DNA of 64,000 nucleotides, from NCBI RefSeq assembly GCF_028308085.1, contig NZ_JAQMFS010000027.1, positions 1 to 64,000 of the forward strand. Reading direction: 5' to 3'. The notes under the pieces were generated by a model, which worked only from the letters and a program-made list of their open reading frames with translations, was not told where the DNA came from and did not search any database. The stretch comes from Gemella haemolysans (lineage in GTDB: Bacteria > Bacillota > Bacilli > Staphylococcales > Gemellaceae). The position numbers and the translations under genes were made by a program. The stretch's first letter is position 1; the number at the start of each line of letters is the position of its first letter. Positions 54,930-63,948 of the stretch are shown piece after piece.

Positions 54930-55583
54930 CTATATATCCTTTCTCTTTAAACTCTCTATCATAAATACTCCTACATCAATAATGTGAAGGTTAGTAATTT
55001 TTTCAAGTTCTTTTTTGATATAAGGAAAATGAGTACATCCAAGAACAACTGCTTCTACATTAGTCAATTCGAAATAATTAAACAGTGTCTTAAAGTTGAA
55101 ATCATCAACTATTTGTTCAGGTTTATTTCCTTCTTCTATCGCTTTAACAAGCTCCAACATCGATAATCCTAATACACGTAGACGTGGATTCGATACATAA
55201 AGATTGTTCTCAACACCCGTAAGACCATGAGAGTTAGCCGCCATTACAGCAAGATACTTATACTCAAGACCTAGATTTCTATACATTTGCATAGGAGTAA
55301 TAATAGAAATATTCATTTTTTCTGCCAATCTATCGAAATCGACAACAGAACTAAGTGAATTACAATATACAAAGATTACGTCGCAACCTTTCTCTTTTAA
55401 TTCATCAATAATCTTTACAATAATATTTTCACGTTCTTCATCTTCTAACGCTTGAAACGTAGTTTGTTCTACTGGATTATTAGAAATCGGTACTAAAACT
55501 ACATCATCATAACCATATGAATTTAGTAACTCAGCACCTAATTTCGAATCAATCGGTGTTCCAGCCATAACCGCTATTTTCAT
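54930..55583 (-). CDS. Aspartate/glutamate racemase family protein
   Basis: The 217-residue protein has the two catalytic cysteines of the cofactor-free Asp/Glu racemase superfamily: Cys74 in FVYCNSLSS and Cys183 in LGCTHFPY. The N-terminus IAVMAGTPIDSKLG is typical of a distinct subgroup, not classical MurI (which has DSGVGG). It may racemise an amino acid or act on a related carboxylate. It is directly followed by the DUF554 membrane protein, suggesting a shared substrate. Confidence 0.85.
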   Translation of the reverse strand: MKIAVMAGTPIDSKLGAELLNSYGYDDVVLVPISNNPVEQTTFQALEDEERENIIVKIIDELKEKGCDVIFVYCNSLSSVVDFDRLAEKMNISIITPMQMYRNLGLEYKYLAVMAANSHGLTGVENNLYVSNPRLRVLGLSMLELVKAIEEGNKPEQIVDDFNFKTLFNYFELTNVEAVVLGCTHFPYIKKELEKITNLHIIDVGVFMIESLKRKDI

Positions 55584-55628
55584 TAAAATTCCTCCTACAA
55601 CTTAACTATTATTTTTGAAAAATCAGCT

Positions 55629-55892
55629 TTAATTATAAACTTCTCTTCGATGTTTAAAATTAATAGCAATTATAATAAGTCTATCATCTTCTATTCTTGT
55701 TATTAAACGATAATCCCCTATTCTGTATCGCCAATAACCTTTTTTATTACCAACCAGAGCTTTTCCCTTACTTCGCGGATCATCAGTATTACTCAAATTT
55801 TTTTCAATCCAATTAAATAAAATCTTTAAAGTTTGTTTATCTAATTTTTTTAAATTTTTTTTTATCGCTTCATCAAAAACAATTTTATACAT
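55629..55892 (-). CDS. RelE/ParE family toxin
   Basis: The 87-residue protein has the RelE pattern: YKIVFDEAIKKNLKKLDKQ, then PRSKGKALVGNKKGYWRYRIG, DYRLITRIED and IAINFKHRREVY. RelE-type toxins cleave mRNA at the ribosome. The conserved Arg and C-terminal HRREVY are present, so it looks intact. Its start overlaps the antitoxin stop by one base (TAATG), the usual antitoxin-toxin order. Confidence 0.92.
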   Translation of the reverse strand: MYKIVFDEAIKKNLKKLDKQTLKILFNWIEKNLSNTDDPRSKGKALVGNKKGYWRYRIGDYRLITRIEDDRLIIIAINFKHRREVYN

Positions 55893-56116
55893 TATAAATC
55901 AAACTCTTTCTTTAAATCATCAAACTCTATTAAAGTTATCTCACCTTTCTCCTCACGACTTTCGAAATCTTTTATAAGTTGTAGATCATACTCATCCTCA
56001 ATCTTCTCAAGTGCAAGTTGCTTAATAGTAGTAGATAGTTTACCACCGTATAAGCCAGAAATAGAATTAAAAATCTGTTCTTCCTCTTTATTCAATCTTA
56101 ATGTTAAAGTAGTCAT
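55892..56116 (-). CDS. RelB-like ribbon-helix-helix antitoxin
   Basis: The 74-residue protein begins MTTLTLRLNKEEEQIFNSIS, a ribbon-helix-helix DNA-binding arm like DUF6290/RelB antitoxins, followed by a helix and an acidic C-terminal tail that would wrap the toxin. The ATG at 56114-56116 has AGAGG 9 bases ahead; a GTG three codons earlier overlaps that region. The protein should repress its own operon. Confidence 0.9.
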   Translation of the reverse strand: MTTLTLRLNKEEEQIFNSISGLYGGKLSTTIKQLALEKIEDEYDLQLIKDFESREEKGEITLIEFDDLKKEFDL

Positions 56117-56212
56117 TTTTCTCACCCTCTTAATGTGTTACTTTTGTAATACAATTATACACCTAAATTCTACTTTAAGCAATAATAACTCCCTAATATT
56201 TATACAAAAAAT

Positions 56213-56236
56213 GACCCCAGGATTTCTCCTGAGGTC
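56213..56236 (-). terminator. Terminator downstream of clpB
   Basis: The minus strand has GACCTCAGGA pairing with TCCTGGGGTC (one G-T pair) around a 4-base loop and then ATTTTTT. It lies beyond repeat copy C, about 90 bases past the clpB stop. Confidence 0.8.
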
Positions 56237-56247
56237 TATAGTTATTT

Positions 56248-56302
56248 GGAATCAGCTCAAAAATTGCGATTTCAGATAAATCGAATTTATTGAGTCGCCT
56301 TC
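56248..56302. repeat. Dispersed palindromic repeat, copy C
   Basis: CTCAAAAATTGCGATTTC...ATCGAATTTATTGAGTCG forms an imperfect hairpin. It aligns to the reverse complement of 53109-53162 over nearly the whole length (shared CTCAAAAAT-G-GATTTC and GAGTCG). It sits between the clpB stop and its terminator. Confidence 0.65.
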
Positions 56303-56324
56303 TTTATGGGGCTAAATCAATATA

Positions 56325-58907
56325 TTATTTAATATCAATTTTCAATTCATCATCTACATAATCTAAGTGGATTTCCATTCCATCTTCTATACCATGGCGG
56401 ATTAATTCAACTGAAAGTTTGTTTTCGATTTGACTTTGGATGAATCGTTTAAGTGGACGAGCACCGAATTTCATATCAAATCCAGCAGTCGCAACCCAAC
56501 TAGAAATATTATCAGTATATGTTAAAATAATATTTCTATTAGCGATACGTGCAACAAGTTCATTAAGAAGTTTATTAGCGATCCCTTTAATATTATCTTG
56601 TGTTAATGGTTTGAAGATAATAATATCATCCATACGGTTAAGGATTTCTGGTTTGAAGTATCCGTAAAGTTGGTTAGTAACATTTTTACGAGTTTCTTCA
56701 GAAATTACACCGTCTTTAACTTCTTCTAATAGTTCTAATGAACCAATGTTAGAAGTCATGATAATTATTGTGTTTTTGAAATCTACTACTACACCTTTAG
56801 AGTCAGTAAGTGTACCTTCATCAAGAAGTTGAAGTAAGATATTGAACACATCTGGATGAGCTTTTTCAATTTCGTCCATTAAGATAATGCTGTAAGGATT
56901 ACGTCTTACACTTTCAGTAAGTTGACCACCTTCTTCATAACCGATGTATCCTGGAGGGGCACCGATTAAACGGCTAACTGAGTGTTTTTCCATGTATTCA
57001 CTCATATCGATACGCACGATGTTACGTTCATCATCGAATAAGTTAAGAGCTAATGCTTTAGCAAGTTCAGTTTTACCTACCCCAGTAGGACCTAAGAATA
57101 GGAAGCTACCGATTGGTCTATTAGGATCAGCGATACCAGCACGAGAACGTAAGATTGCATTAGTTACACTCTCTACAGCTTCATCTTGACCAATTACTTT
57201 TTCATGAATAGTATCAGCAAGATGTAATAATTTTTCTTTTTCAGTTTCAACTAAACGAGTTACAGGAATACCAGTCATTTGACTTACGATAAATCCAATC
57301 TCATCTTCAGTAACTTCTTGTTTTAGAAGTTTGTACTCTTCGTGTTTAGATTTTTCTTCTAATTCTTCTAACTCTTGAGTTAATTTTGGTAAAGTAGAAT
57401 ATTGTAATTCAGAAGCTTTTTCTAAGTCATAGCTATTTTGAGCTTGTTCTAATTCTAATTTAACTCTATCAATTTTTTCACGAAGATTTTTAACAGCTGA
57501 TAATTTTTCTTTTTCACTATCAACTTGTAATTGAAGTTTATTTTGTTCTTCTTTTAGATTAGCTAACTCTTCTTTTAAGTTTTCTAAACGTCTTTTAGAT
57601 ACATCATCATCTTCACCACTTAGGGCTTTTTCTTCTATTTCAAGTTGCATAACTTTACGATTGATTGTATCTAATTCAGCTGGATTAGAAGAGTTCTCAG
57701 TTTTAATAGTTGCACAAGCTTGGTCGATTAAATCGATAGCTTTGTCCGGTAAGAATCTATCGGTAATATATCTGTTAGATAATTCTGCAGCTTCTACAAT
57801 AGCACGGTCAGAGATTTTCACACCGTGATAAACTTCGAATCTTTCTTTAAGACCACGTAGTATTGAGATTGTGTCTTCTACTGTTGGTTCTTTAACAAGA
57901 ACTTTTTGGAAACGACGTTCTAATGCAGAGTCTTTTTCGATATATTGACGATATTCATTAAGAGTTGTAGCACCGATACAGTGAAGTTCACCACGAGCAA
58001 GCATTGGTTTTAAGATATTACCAGCATCCATAGCTCCATCAGTTTTACCAGCACCAACAAGCATGTGAATTTCATCGATGAATAGAATGATTTTTCCTTC
58101 TTGTTCTTTAACTTCTTTTAATACAGCTTTTAGTCGTTCTTCAAACTCACCACGATATTTAGCTCCTGCGACTAAACTAGTAAGGTCAAGTTCGAATACA
58201 GTTTTGTCTTTAAGACTTTCAGGTACATCACCACGCACAATACGTTGAGCCAGCGCCTCAACAATCGCAGTTTTACCTACCCCAGGTTCCCCTATCAACA
58301 CTGGATTATTTTTTGTTTTTCTTGATAAAATTCTAATTACATTTCTTATTTCTTCATCACGTCCTATCACAGGATCAATTTTACCACTACGTGCAGCTTC
58401 TACAAGATCACGACCATATTTCTCAAGAACTTCGTAGTTGTTTTCTGGATTTTCGTTCATAACTTTTTTACCTCCTCTGATATTATCGATAACAGCTACT
58501 AAATCTTTTAACGTAGTTACCTTATCGATATATTTTTTTACTATACTATTTTTCAAATAACTCGCTAGAACGATATGTTCACACGAAATAAATTTATCTT
58601 CATATTTCTCTTTATATTTATTAGCTTCTATTAATAAAGCATTCAAATCATTACTTAAGTAACTAGCATAATTGATATTATCTCCTTCTACACTATTTAC
58701 CTTCGCAATCTCATTATCTAACTCATGAGTTAAATTCACCTTATCAACATTTACTCTTCCTAATATATCACTATATAAATTACTACCAGTAAGTGCCGCT
58801 TTTAAGAACATCTCACTCGTAATACTTTGACTTTTTTTATCTGTTGCAAACTCGGAAGATTTCGCTAAGATTTCTTTCACACTATTAGTAAAACTATTAA
58901 TATCCAT
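56325..58907 (-). CDS. clpB: ATP-dependent chaperone ClpB
   Basis: ClpB (860 residues) is a hexameric disaggregase working with DnaK. It has a degenerate N-terminal Clp repeat domain (about 1-140), AAA1 with [14 protein letters not shown] and [15 protein letters not shown], the coiled-coil middle domain (about 395-520), and AAA2 with [14 protein letters not shown] and [29 protein letters not shown] and [12 protein letters not shown] are typical. It has no ClpP-loop role. It is single, under two CtsR boxes, as is usual for heat-shock clp genes. Confidence 0.96.
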   Translation of the reverse strand: MDINSFTNSVKEILAKSSEFATDKKSQSITSEMFLKAALTGSNLYSDILGRVNVDKVNLTHELDNEIAKVNSVEGDNINYASYLSNDLNALLIEANKYKEKYEDKFISCEHIVLASYLKNSIVKKYIDKVTTLKDLVAVIDNIRGGKKVMNENPENNYEVLEKYGRDLVEAARSGKIDPVIGRDEEIRNVIRILSRKTKNNPVLIGEPGVGKTAIVEALAQRIVRGDVPESLKDKTVFELDLTSLVAGAKYRGEFEERLKAVLKEVKEQEGKIILFIDEIHMLVGAGKTDGAMDAGNILKPMLARGELHCIGATTLNEYRQYIEKDSALERRFQKVLVKEPTVEDTISILRGLKERFEVYHGVKISDRAIVEAAELSNRYITDRFLPDKAIDLIDQACATIKTENSSNPAELDTINRKVMQLEIEEKALSGEDDDVSKRRLENLKEELANLKEEQNKLQLQVDSEKEKLSAVKNLREKIDRVKLELEQAQNSYDLEKASELQYSTLPKLTQELEELEEKSKHEEYKLLKQEVTEDEIGFIVSQMTGIPVTRLVETEKEKLLHLADTIHEKVIGQDEAVESVTNAILRSRAGIADPNRPIGSFLFLGPTGVGKTELAKALALNLFDDERNIVRIDMSEYMEKHSVSRLIGAPPGYIGYEEGGQLTESVRRNPYSIILMDEIEKAHPDVFNILLQLLDEGTLTDSKGVVVDFKNTIIIMTSNIGSLELLEEVKDGVISEETRKNVTNQLYGYFKPEILNRMDDIIIFKPLTQDNIKGIANKLLNELVARIANRNIILTYTDNISSWVATAGFDMKFGARPLKRFIQSQIENKLSVELIRHGIEDGMEIHLDYVDDELKIDIK

Positions 58908-59062
58908 TGTAAATCTCCTTTGATTAAATTATTAGATCAAAAGGTATTTTAATTCGGTGACCAGTATCTCCAATGATAGAAACAGGAGATACAATCTTTA
59001 AAAGATACACCTAAACATTCAATAAACTAAAAGTTTTATGGAGTATATTTAAGTTTTATTTT

Positions 59063-59080
59063 TTTGACCTTCTTTGACCT
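59063..59080 (-). promoter_or_regulatory. CtsR operator 1 of clpB
   Basis: The minus strand reads AGGTCAAAGAAGGTCAAA, a direct heptad repeat matching the CtsR consensus (GGTCAAA-N3-GGTCAAA). It lies just downstream of the -10, where it would block the start of transcription. Confidence 0.92.
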
Positions 59081-59087
59081 TAAATAA

Positions 59088-59116
59088 ATTATAGCATGTT
59101 TGACCTTTTTTGACAA
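59088..59116 (-). promoter_or_regulatory. Sigma-A promoter of clpB
   Basis: The minus strand has -35 TTGTCA (59111-59116), a 17-base spacer and -10 TATAAT (59088-59093) with a TG extension. The -35 is inside the second CtsR box. Confidence 0.85.
59099..59115 (-). promoter_or_regulatory. CtsR operator 2 of clpB
   Basis: The minus strand reads TGTCAAAAAAGGTCAAA, a heptad repeat with one change in the first half. It covers the -35 of the clpB promoter. Confidence 0.8.
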
Positions 59117-59191
59117 TAGTTTTTTTAAAAAAAATTAAAAAAAGAAAAACATCAGTAATATCATAGTATTACCAATGTTTCACGTTAGATT

Positions 59192-60703
59192 TTATTTCTT
59201 AGAGTTTTGTTTTTTATATAGTAATTCAATAGCTTTATTCAATCTTCCTTCTAATGAATCCCTATGTCTTTCATCTCTTTCTATACCTTCTTGTAGAATA
59301 AGTATTTCATTTTCGTAGTCTTTAATTTTTCTATACGCCATAGCATAAGAGCGATATAATGCAGGTGCACTATAACCTTTTTCCCTTGCTATATCAAATA
59401 ATTTTATAGACTCTTTTATATTTCCTGCTTTTCTTTCATCTTCACCTTCTAGATAAAACGGAAATCCTTCATCAAATCCTCTATCCCAATCATCAATATT
59501 CTCTATTTCATTTAATGGAATTCTTTCAGATTTTTTCGTTAATACTACTTGATCAATTTTAATCTTTTCTTTTGTTTTAACCTCAACAGTATCATCAATT
59601 TCTTTTGCTTCAAGAAGTAATTCATTCATTTCCGCTTCATCAATACTTGTTGAGTTAACTAAATATTCCTCAAAATCATCATCCAAGCCATACTCTAAAA
59701 TACTATTCCATCTCTCTATTCCTTCATTATAAGAATCAAAAATATAAGCAGACAATCTATCTAATAACATAGAATTCGAAAAGAATATTCTAGCATAATT
59801 AATTCCACCTTCTGTTTCAGTGCAATCTTCATTAACATACTTATTGAAATCTATTCTACTCTTATCACATATAATATATTTACCTTTTTTTTGAATTTTA
59901 AATCTTAAGAAATTTACACCATTAACTCTAATATCAACATACTTTGAACTATTCCTAAAAAATGAAATAGTTCCAATGTCTACTCCTCTACTTTTTAGAA
60001 AATATAGAATGTGTGCACAAACTTGTAAGTCTTCATCTGTTGGTATATTTTTCTTTTTTCTATAGTTTATTGGACCATCTTTACGTTTTAATCTATATAA
60101 TTCAATCAAACTTATAAATATTTCACCACATGCCATTGCATCGGTAAGAGCTCTATGTGACTTTTCATTACTTATGTTGAAATATTCTTCCAAAGTACTT
60201 TGCTTATAATTTTTTATATCTTCTATATATAATTTTGCTAACTGTAAAGTATCCATATACTTCAATCTTAAACTAATTTGACTTCTATTAAAAGCATATT
60301 CTAGAAACCCAAAATCAAAATTAGCATTGTGCGCACAAAAAATTATTCCTCTACTAGCAGGAATCTTAACAAAATCATAAAAAGATTTAATAACTTCATA
60401 CTCACACAGTTCATTTTTTACCATTTCATTAGTAATACCATTTATACTAGTAATTTTTGCAGAAATTGGAATTTTAGGATTTATAAACATGTTAAACTTA
60501 TTAATTATCTTTCCGTCTTTAAAATGAGCAGCACCAATTTCCAATATTCTATCTTCATATGAACTTAATCCTGTAGTTTCTAAATCCACAGCAATAAATT
60601 CATTTATATCACTAATATCTTCAGTTGATGTAATTTTTCTAAAATCAACAACTATGTTTTCAGGTTGTTTAATAAATCTTTTAAAGAATTTAAATATGTT
60701 CAT
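59192..60703 (-). CDS. DEDDh 3'-5' exonuclease with TPR-like C-terminal region
   Basis: The 503-residue protein has an N-terminal DnaQ/PolC-type exonuclease domain (about 35-200). The full DEDDh set is visible: Asp40 and Glu42 (AVDLETTGL), Asp130 (NANFDFGF), His183 and Asp188 (SHRALTDAMACG). The middle (about 225-330) is a beta-rich part of unknown type. The last 90 residues contain two TPR-like helix pairs (GNIKESIKLFDIAREKGYS and ALYRSYAMAYRKIKDYENE). This long, three-part form is not a polymerase proofreading subunit. Substrate and partner are unknown. Confidence 0.85.
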   Translation of the reverse strand: MNIFKFFKRFIKQPENIVVDFRKITSTEDISDINEFIAVDLETTGLSSYEDRILEIGAAHFKDGKIINKFNMFINPKIPISAKITSINGITNEMVKNELCEYEVIKSFYDFVKIPASRGIIFCAHNANFDFGFLEYAFNRSQISLRLKYMDTLQLAKLYIEDIKNYKQSTLEEYFNISNEKSHRALTDAMACGEIFISLIELYRLKRKDGPINYRKKKNIPTDEDLQVCAHILYFLKSRGVDIGTISFFRNSSKYVDIRVNGVNFLRFKIQKKGKYIICDKSRIDFNKYVNEDCTETEGGINYARIFFSNSMLLDRLSAYIFDSYNEGIERWNSILEYGLDDDFEEYLVNSTSIDEAEMNELLLEAKEIDDTVEVKTKEKIKIDQVVLTKKSERIPLNEIENIDDWDRGFDEGFPFYLEGEDERKAGNIKESIKLFDIAREKGYSAPALYRSYAMAYRKIKDYENEILILQEGIERDERHRDSLEGRLNKAIELLYKKQNSKK

Positions 60704-60732
60704 TTACATACTTTCCTTTATAATTAACCTTA

Positions 60733-61494
60733 TTATTCCTTCTCACTTACAAAACCATTTTTTTCTAATAGTTCTTTAGTTACTTTTTCTATTCCTGAAG
60801 GTTGTGCATAGAAATCAGCGAATTTCTTAGTCCATGTTTTTGTCTCACGTGCTTCAGCGAAGTCTACCATAGTTTGACGGTATTCTTTTAATACTTCAAC
60901 ATTTGATTTAGGAAATTCATTGTATCCTACATTAGCCGCTTCTGGTAATCTAGGTTTAACTTTCTCCGTAGATAACTCTTCATCTTTCACACCGATACTT
61001 AGACCACATAGGAACAGAGCATTTTCTGGAATATTTAGTAATTCAGAAATCTTATCACCAAAACCTCTTACTCCACCACAATAAACAATTCCGTATCCTA
61101 AAGACTCAGCAGCTAAAGCAGCATTTTGCATCGCAATACCAACATCTAAAGTACCGATAAGTAGTGGCTCATGTTGATTAGTAATATCAAACTCTCCACC
61201 TTCAATATCAAACGCTAATTTAATATTAGTATAATCTAAACAATATAGTAAGAACGCAGCAGAGTTTTCAATATGAGCAGCATTACCAGGGGCTTTATCA
61301 CGAATTAAATCAGCAATTTGTTGTTTAGTTTCACCTGTTGTTACAATAATACTATAGTGTTGACCATTCATCCAGCTAGATCCTTGTTTAGAACTAGCGA
61401 TAATTTGCTCAAGATGTTCTTTAGGTAGTTCTTTTCCTTTTACAAAACTACGAGTCGTACGATGATCTAACATCGTTTTAATAACTTCATTCAT
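60733..61494 (-). CDS. NfsA/FRP-type flavin nitroreductase
   Basis: The 253-residue FMN enzyme reduces nitro compounds, quinones or flavins with NAD(P)H. Seen are the N-terminal LDHRTTRSFVKGKELPKEHL, the FMN contacts SSKQGSSWMNGQHYSIIV, QNAALAAESLGYGIVYCGGV and the C-terminal KKFADFYAQPSG. The length is that of the NfsA/NfrA group. The physiological substrate is not fixed by sequence. It lies 29 bases upstream of the exonuclease gene on the same strand. Confidence 0.9.
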   Translation of the reverse strand: MNEVIKTMLDHRTTRSFVKGKELPKEHLEQIIASSKQGSSWMNGQHYSIIVTTGETKQQIADLIRDKAPGNAAHIENSAAFLLYCLDYTNIKLAFDIEGGEFDITNQHEPLLIGTLDVGIAMQNAALAAESLGYGIVYCGGVRGFGDKISELLNIPENALFLCGLSIGVKDEELSTEKVKPRLPEAANVGYNEFPKSNVEVLKEYRQTMVDFAEARETKTWTKKFADFYAQPSGIEKVTKELLEKNGFVSEKE

Positions 61495-61657
61495 ATGTTA
61501 CCTCCGAAAATTTCTAGTAATAGTAACTTAATTATAACGTGAAAAAGAATAGAATGAAAGGAAATAGGCTTTTAAAAAGTCTGTCTACTCACTTACAATC
61601 TATTCTATCTTTTACTGAAACTCTCTTTTCTATTTTAAAGTTAATTAATATTTCTAA

Positions 61658-62347
61658 TTAAACATTTTCAATACACCAAGTAAATGCTTTAGCTACACGT
61701 ATATCTGAATTACTAAAATGTCCACCTTTATTCCATTCTAATATTGTATTCATATTATCATTTTTTAATAGTTCTTCTTGTTTTCTAATATTATCTCCAA
61801 CAGCAGACATTACTTTATTTTTTGTCTTCTCTTCACTGTCACCTAAACTTAGGTAAATAGTGTTACTTAATGGCGTATTATTATTCATAAATTCTCCCCA
61901 GCCATTAAACCAAACAGAAGGAGAAGCTGCAGCAATACCTGAAAATGTATTTGACTTATACGCACTCCAAAGACTGAACAAACCTGCCAAAGAATAACCA
62001 CCTAGAATAAATTTAATTTCAACACCTAGATTATATTTTTCTTTAACCGTTGGTATTAACTTACTTTCAATAAATTCTAAAGTGTCTTTAGCACCTGAAC
62101 CAAAAGATTTATTTCCAAATGCCGGAGGGGCTTCCCAAGGAGAAAGTTCATTATTCCAATCCTCTATTTTAAAAGCAATAAGCGAGAATAGTTCGTCTGT
62201 ATTTTTTAGAATTTCTTCTACTTCGTTATCCAATACTTTTATATCATGTTCATCAACAGGTTGAATCAATAAGTATTTTGCAGTATCAGTTATATATCCA
62301 ATACACTTTTTACTATCTATTACAAAATTCTCTTTTCTAACTTTCAT
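61658..62347 (-). CDS. Putative alpha/beta-hydrolase esterase
   Basis: The 229-residue protein has a nucleophile elbow GGYSLAG with Ser119, and a likely catalytic His in NKGGHFSNSD near residue 211. The layout is that of the esterase D/Fes-like family (PF00756 type), with SAYKSNTFSGIAAASPSVWF after the elbow. No signal peptide is seen, so it is cytosolic. The substrate is unknown: siderophore, S-formylglutathione or other esters are all possible. Confidence 0.75.
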   Translation of the reverse strand: MKVRKENFVIDSKKCIGYITDTAKYLLIQPVDEHDIKVLDNEVEEILKNTDELFSLIAFKIEDWNNELSPWEAPPAFGNKSFGSGAKDTLEFIESKLIPTVKEKYNLGVEIKFILGGYSLAGLFSLWSAYKSNTFSGIAAASPSVWFNGWGEFMNNNTPLSNTIYLSLGDSEEKTKNKVMSAVGDNIRKQEELLKNDNMNTILEWNKGGHFSNSDIRVAKAFTWCIENV

Positions 62348-62768
62348 TAATTTCTCTCCTGCAACATTTCTTTATACATATATAATATAATCCTCTTCAT
62401 TTCTCTTTAAACATCGTCTTCTAACTATATTTAATAGTTTTCTAGTATTCCATTAATACTGGATACTTCATAAGAATTCCTATTAATTCTTAACAAAGCT
62501 TATTCTCATTTCTCTATCATTACAAAATTTTCATTTTATAATATATTATTAACTCATGCTACAATGATACCATTTTTAGTAGTAATGTCAATAGCTACAC
62601 CTAGAATATTACTCAAATTTCGCAAACATAGCAAAAGCCTTTGGAATCGGCTATTCCAAAGACTTTTAATTATTATTTTATATATAAATTGCTAATAATA
62701 CATACTATTTCATTCTTATGTATACACGTCATGTCATAATTTTTACAGTTAGATACTAATATGTATTA
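62348..62768. other. Intergenic region between the esterase gene and mtlD
   Basis: This 421-base stretch holds the mtlD terminator (62632-62666). At 62444-62460 a short palindrome AGTATTCCATTAATACT lies upstream of the esterase gene and could be an operator. The rest is AT-rich, with no gene or clear promoter. Confidence 0.5.
62632..62666. terminator. Terminator of the mtlF-mtlD transcript
   Basis: AAAAGCCTTTGGAAT and ATTCCAAAGACTTTT form a stem with one mismatch and a 5-base loop. It lies about 100 bases past the mtlD stop. Confidence 0.75.
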
Positions 62769-63917
62769 TTAAACTAATTTTTCGTAACCTTCCTTAATTT
62801 TATTTAATAAGACTGTGTCCGTCAATTCTGTTACTTCACTTAAAACTTCGATAACACCTTTTTCTTTAATTAGTTGTTCAAGTTTTACAGATTGTTCATC
62901 TTCTTCAGATTTAAATGTAAGAATATATGAACAAGCTTTTAGTAAAGCACTGTTTGATAATCCTAGTTCTTCTGTTTCTCTAATAGGTTTAATAAATCTT
63001 TCATTATAACCTAATTTTCTTATAGGAGTACGACAGATTCTAGAAACATTATCTACGATACGTGGATTTTCGAAGCGTTTTATAGTTTTATTTCTATAAG
63101 CTTCCATCTCAGCTTTATCAAATCCCCATTTTTTCTCAAGTAATGCACTAGTTTCTTCTAATACAGCGATGAAATCTTTTCTTACGTCAGCATGTTTAGC
63201 GCCATCTGAAACTAATTCAATACCTAAGTAATTCGCTATATAACTTAGCGCCGCATGTCCTGTATTTACCGTAAATAATTTTCTTTCGATAAACGGATTA
63301 AGATCTTCTACGTAGTGTACTTGTTCAATATTTCTATTACTTTCTACTTTAATTTTATCCGCTTCTATTACCCATTCACAGAATTTCTCTACTTCAACTA
63401 GGAGAACATCATCATGTTTTTGAGCTGGTACGATTCTATCTACTGCTGAATTTGGGAAACCTACATATTTATTAACAAACTCTTGTTCTTGTTCTGAAAG
63501 ATGTTTGAACACTTCTGTTTTTAAAAATTCAGATCCAGAAATCATATTTTCACAAGCGATAATATCTAATAATTTAGTATTATTATTCGCAACTTTTAAT
63601 TTTAATCCTTCTGCAATATCTTTTGCTATGATAGGTAGAACATTCGGACCTATAGAAGTAGTAATTAATTCTACCTCACCTATAGCTGTATAAAGTTGCT
63701 CTTTTTCTTCAGCAATGTTCAAAGCATCAAAATTATTTAGTTCAACTTCTTCAATATTTTCGTCTAATATTCTAATAGTGTATGTATCTCGACGTTTTAA
63801 ATCATTAACCACATCTTTATTAATATCTACAAAAGTAATGTGATACCCAGATTTATTTAATAATTCTCCTATGAATCCACGTCCGATATTTCCTGCACCA
63901 AAATGTAAATTTTTCAT
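62769..63917 (-). CDS. mtlD: Mannitol-1-phosphate 5-dehydrogenase
   Basis: MtlD (382 residues) oxidises mannitol-1-phosphate to fructose-6-phosphate after PTS uptake. It has the N-terminal NAD-binding GAGNIGRGFIGELL, the NAD-contact segment ENMISGSEFLK, VGFPNSAVDRIVP, and the catalytic region with HAALSYIANYLG. The length is normal. The gene lies 31 bases after the end of a probable mtlF, the common mtlF-mtlD order in Firmicutes. Confidence 0.96.
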   Translation of the reverse strand: MKNLHFGAGNIGRGFIGELLNKSGYHITFVDINKDVVNDLKRRDTYTIRILDENIEEVELNNFDALNIAEEKEQLYTAIGEVELITTSIGPNVLPIIAKDIAEGLKLKVANNNTKLLDIIACENMISGSEFLKTEVFKHLSEQEQEFVNKYVGFPNSAVDRIVPAQKHDDVLLVEVEKFCEWVIEADKIKVESNRNIEQVHYVEDLNPFIERKLFTVNTGHAALSYIANYLGIELVSDGAKHADVRKDFIAVLEETSALLEKKWGFDKAEMEAYRNKTIKRFENPRIVDNVSRICRTPIRKLGYNERFIKPIRETEELGLSNSALLKACSYILTFKSEEDEQSVKLEQLIKEKGVIEVLSEVTELTDTVLLNKIKEGYEKLV

Positions 63918-63948
63918 TATAATACCTTCTTACTAATTTTTTATTTTA

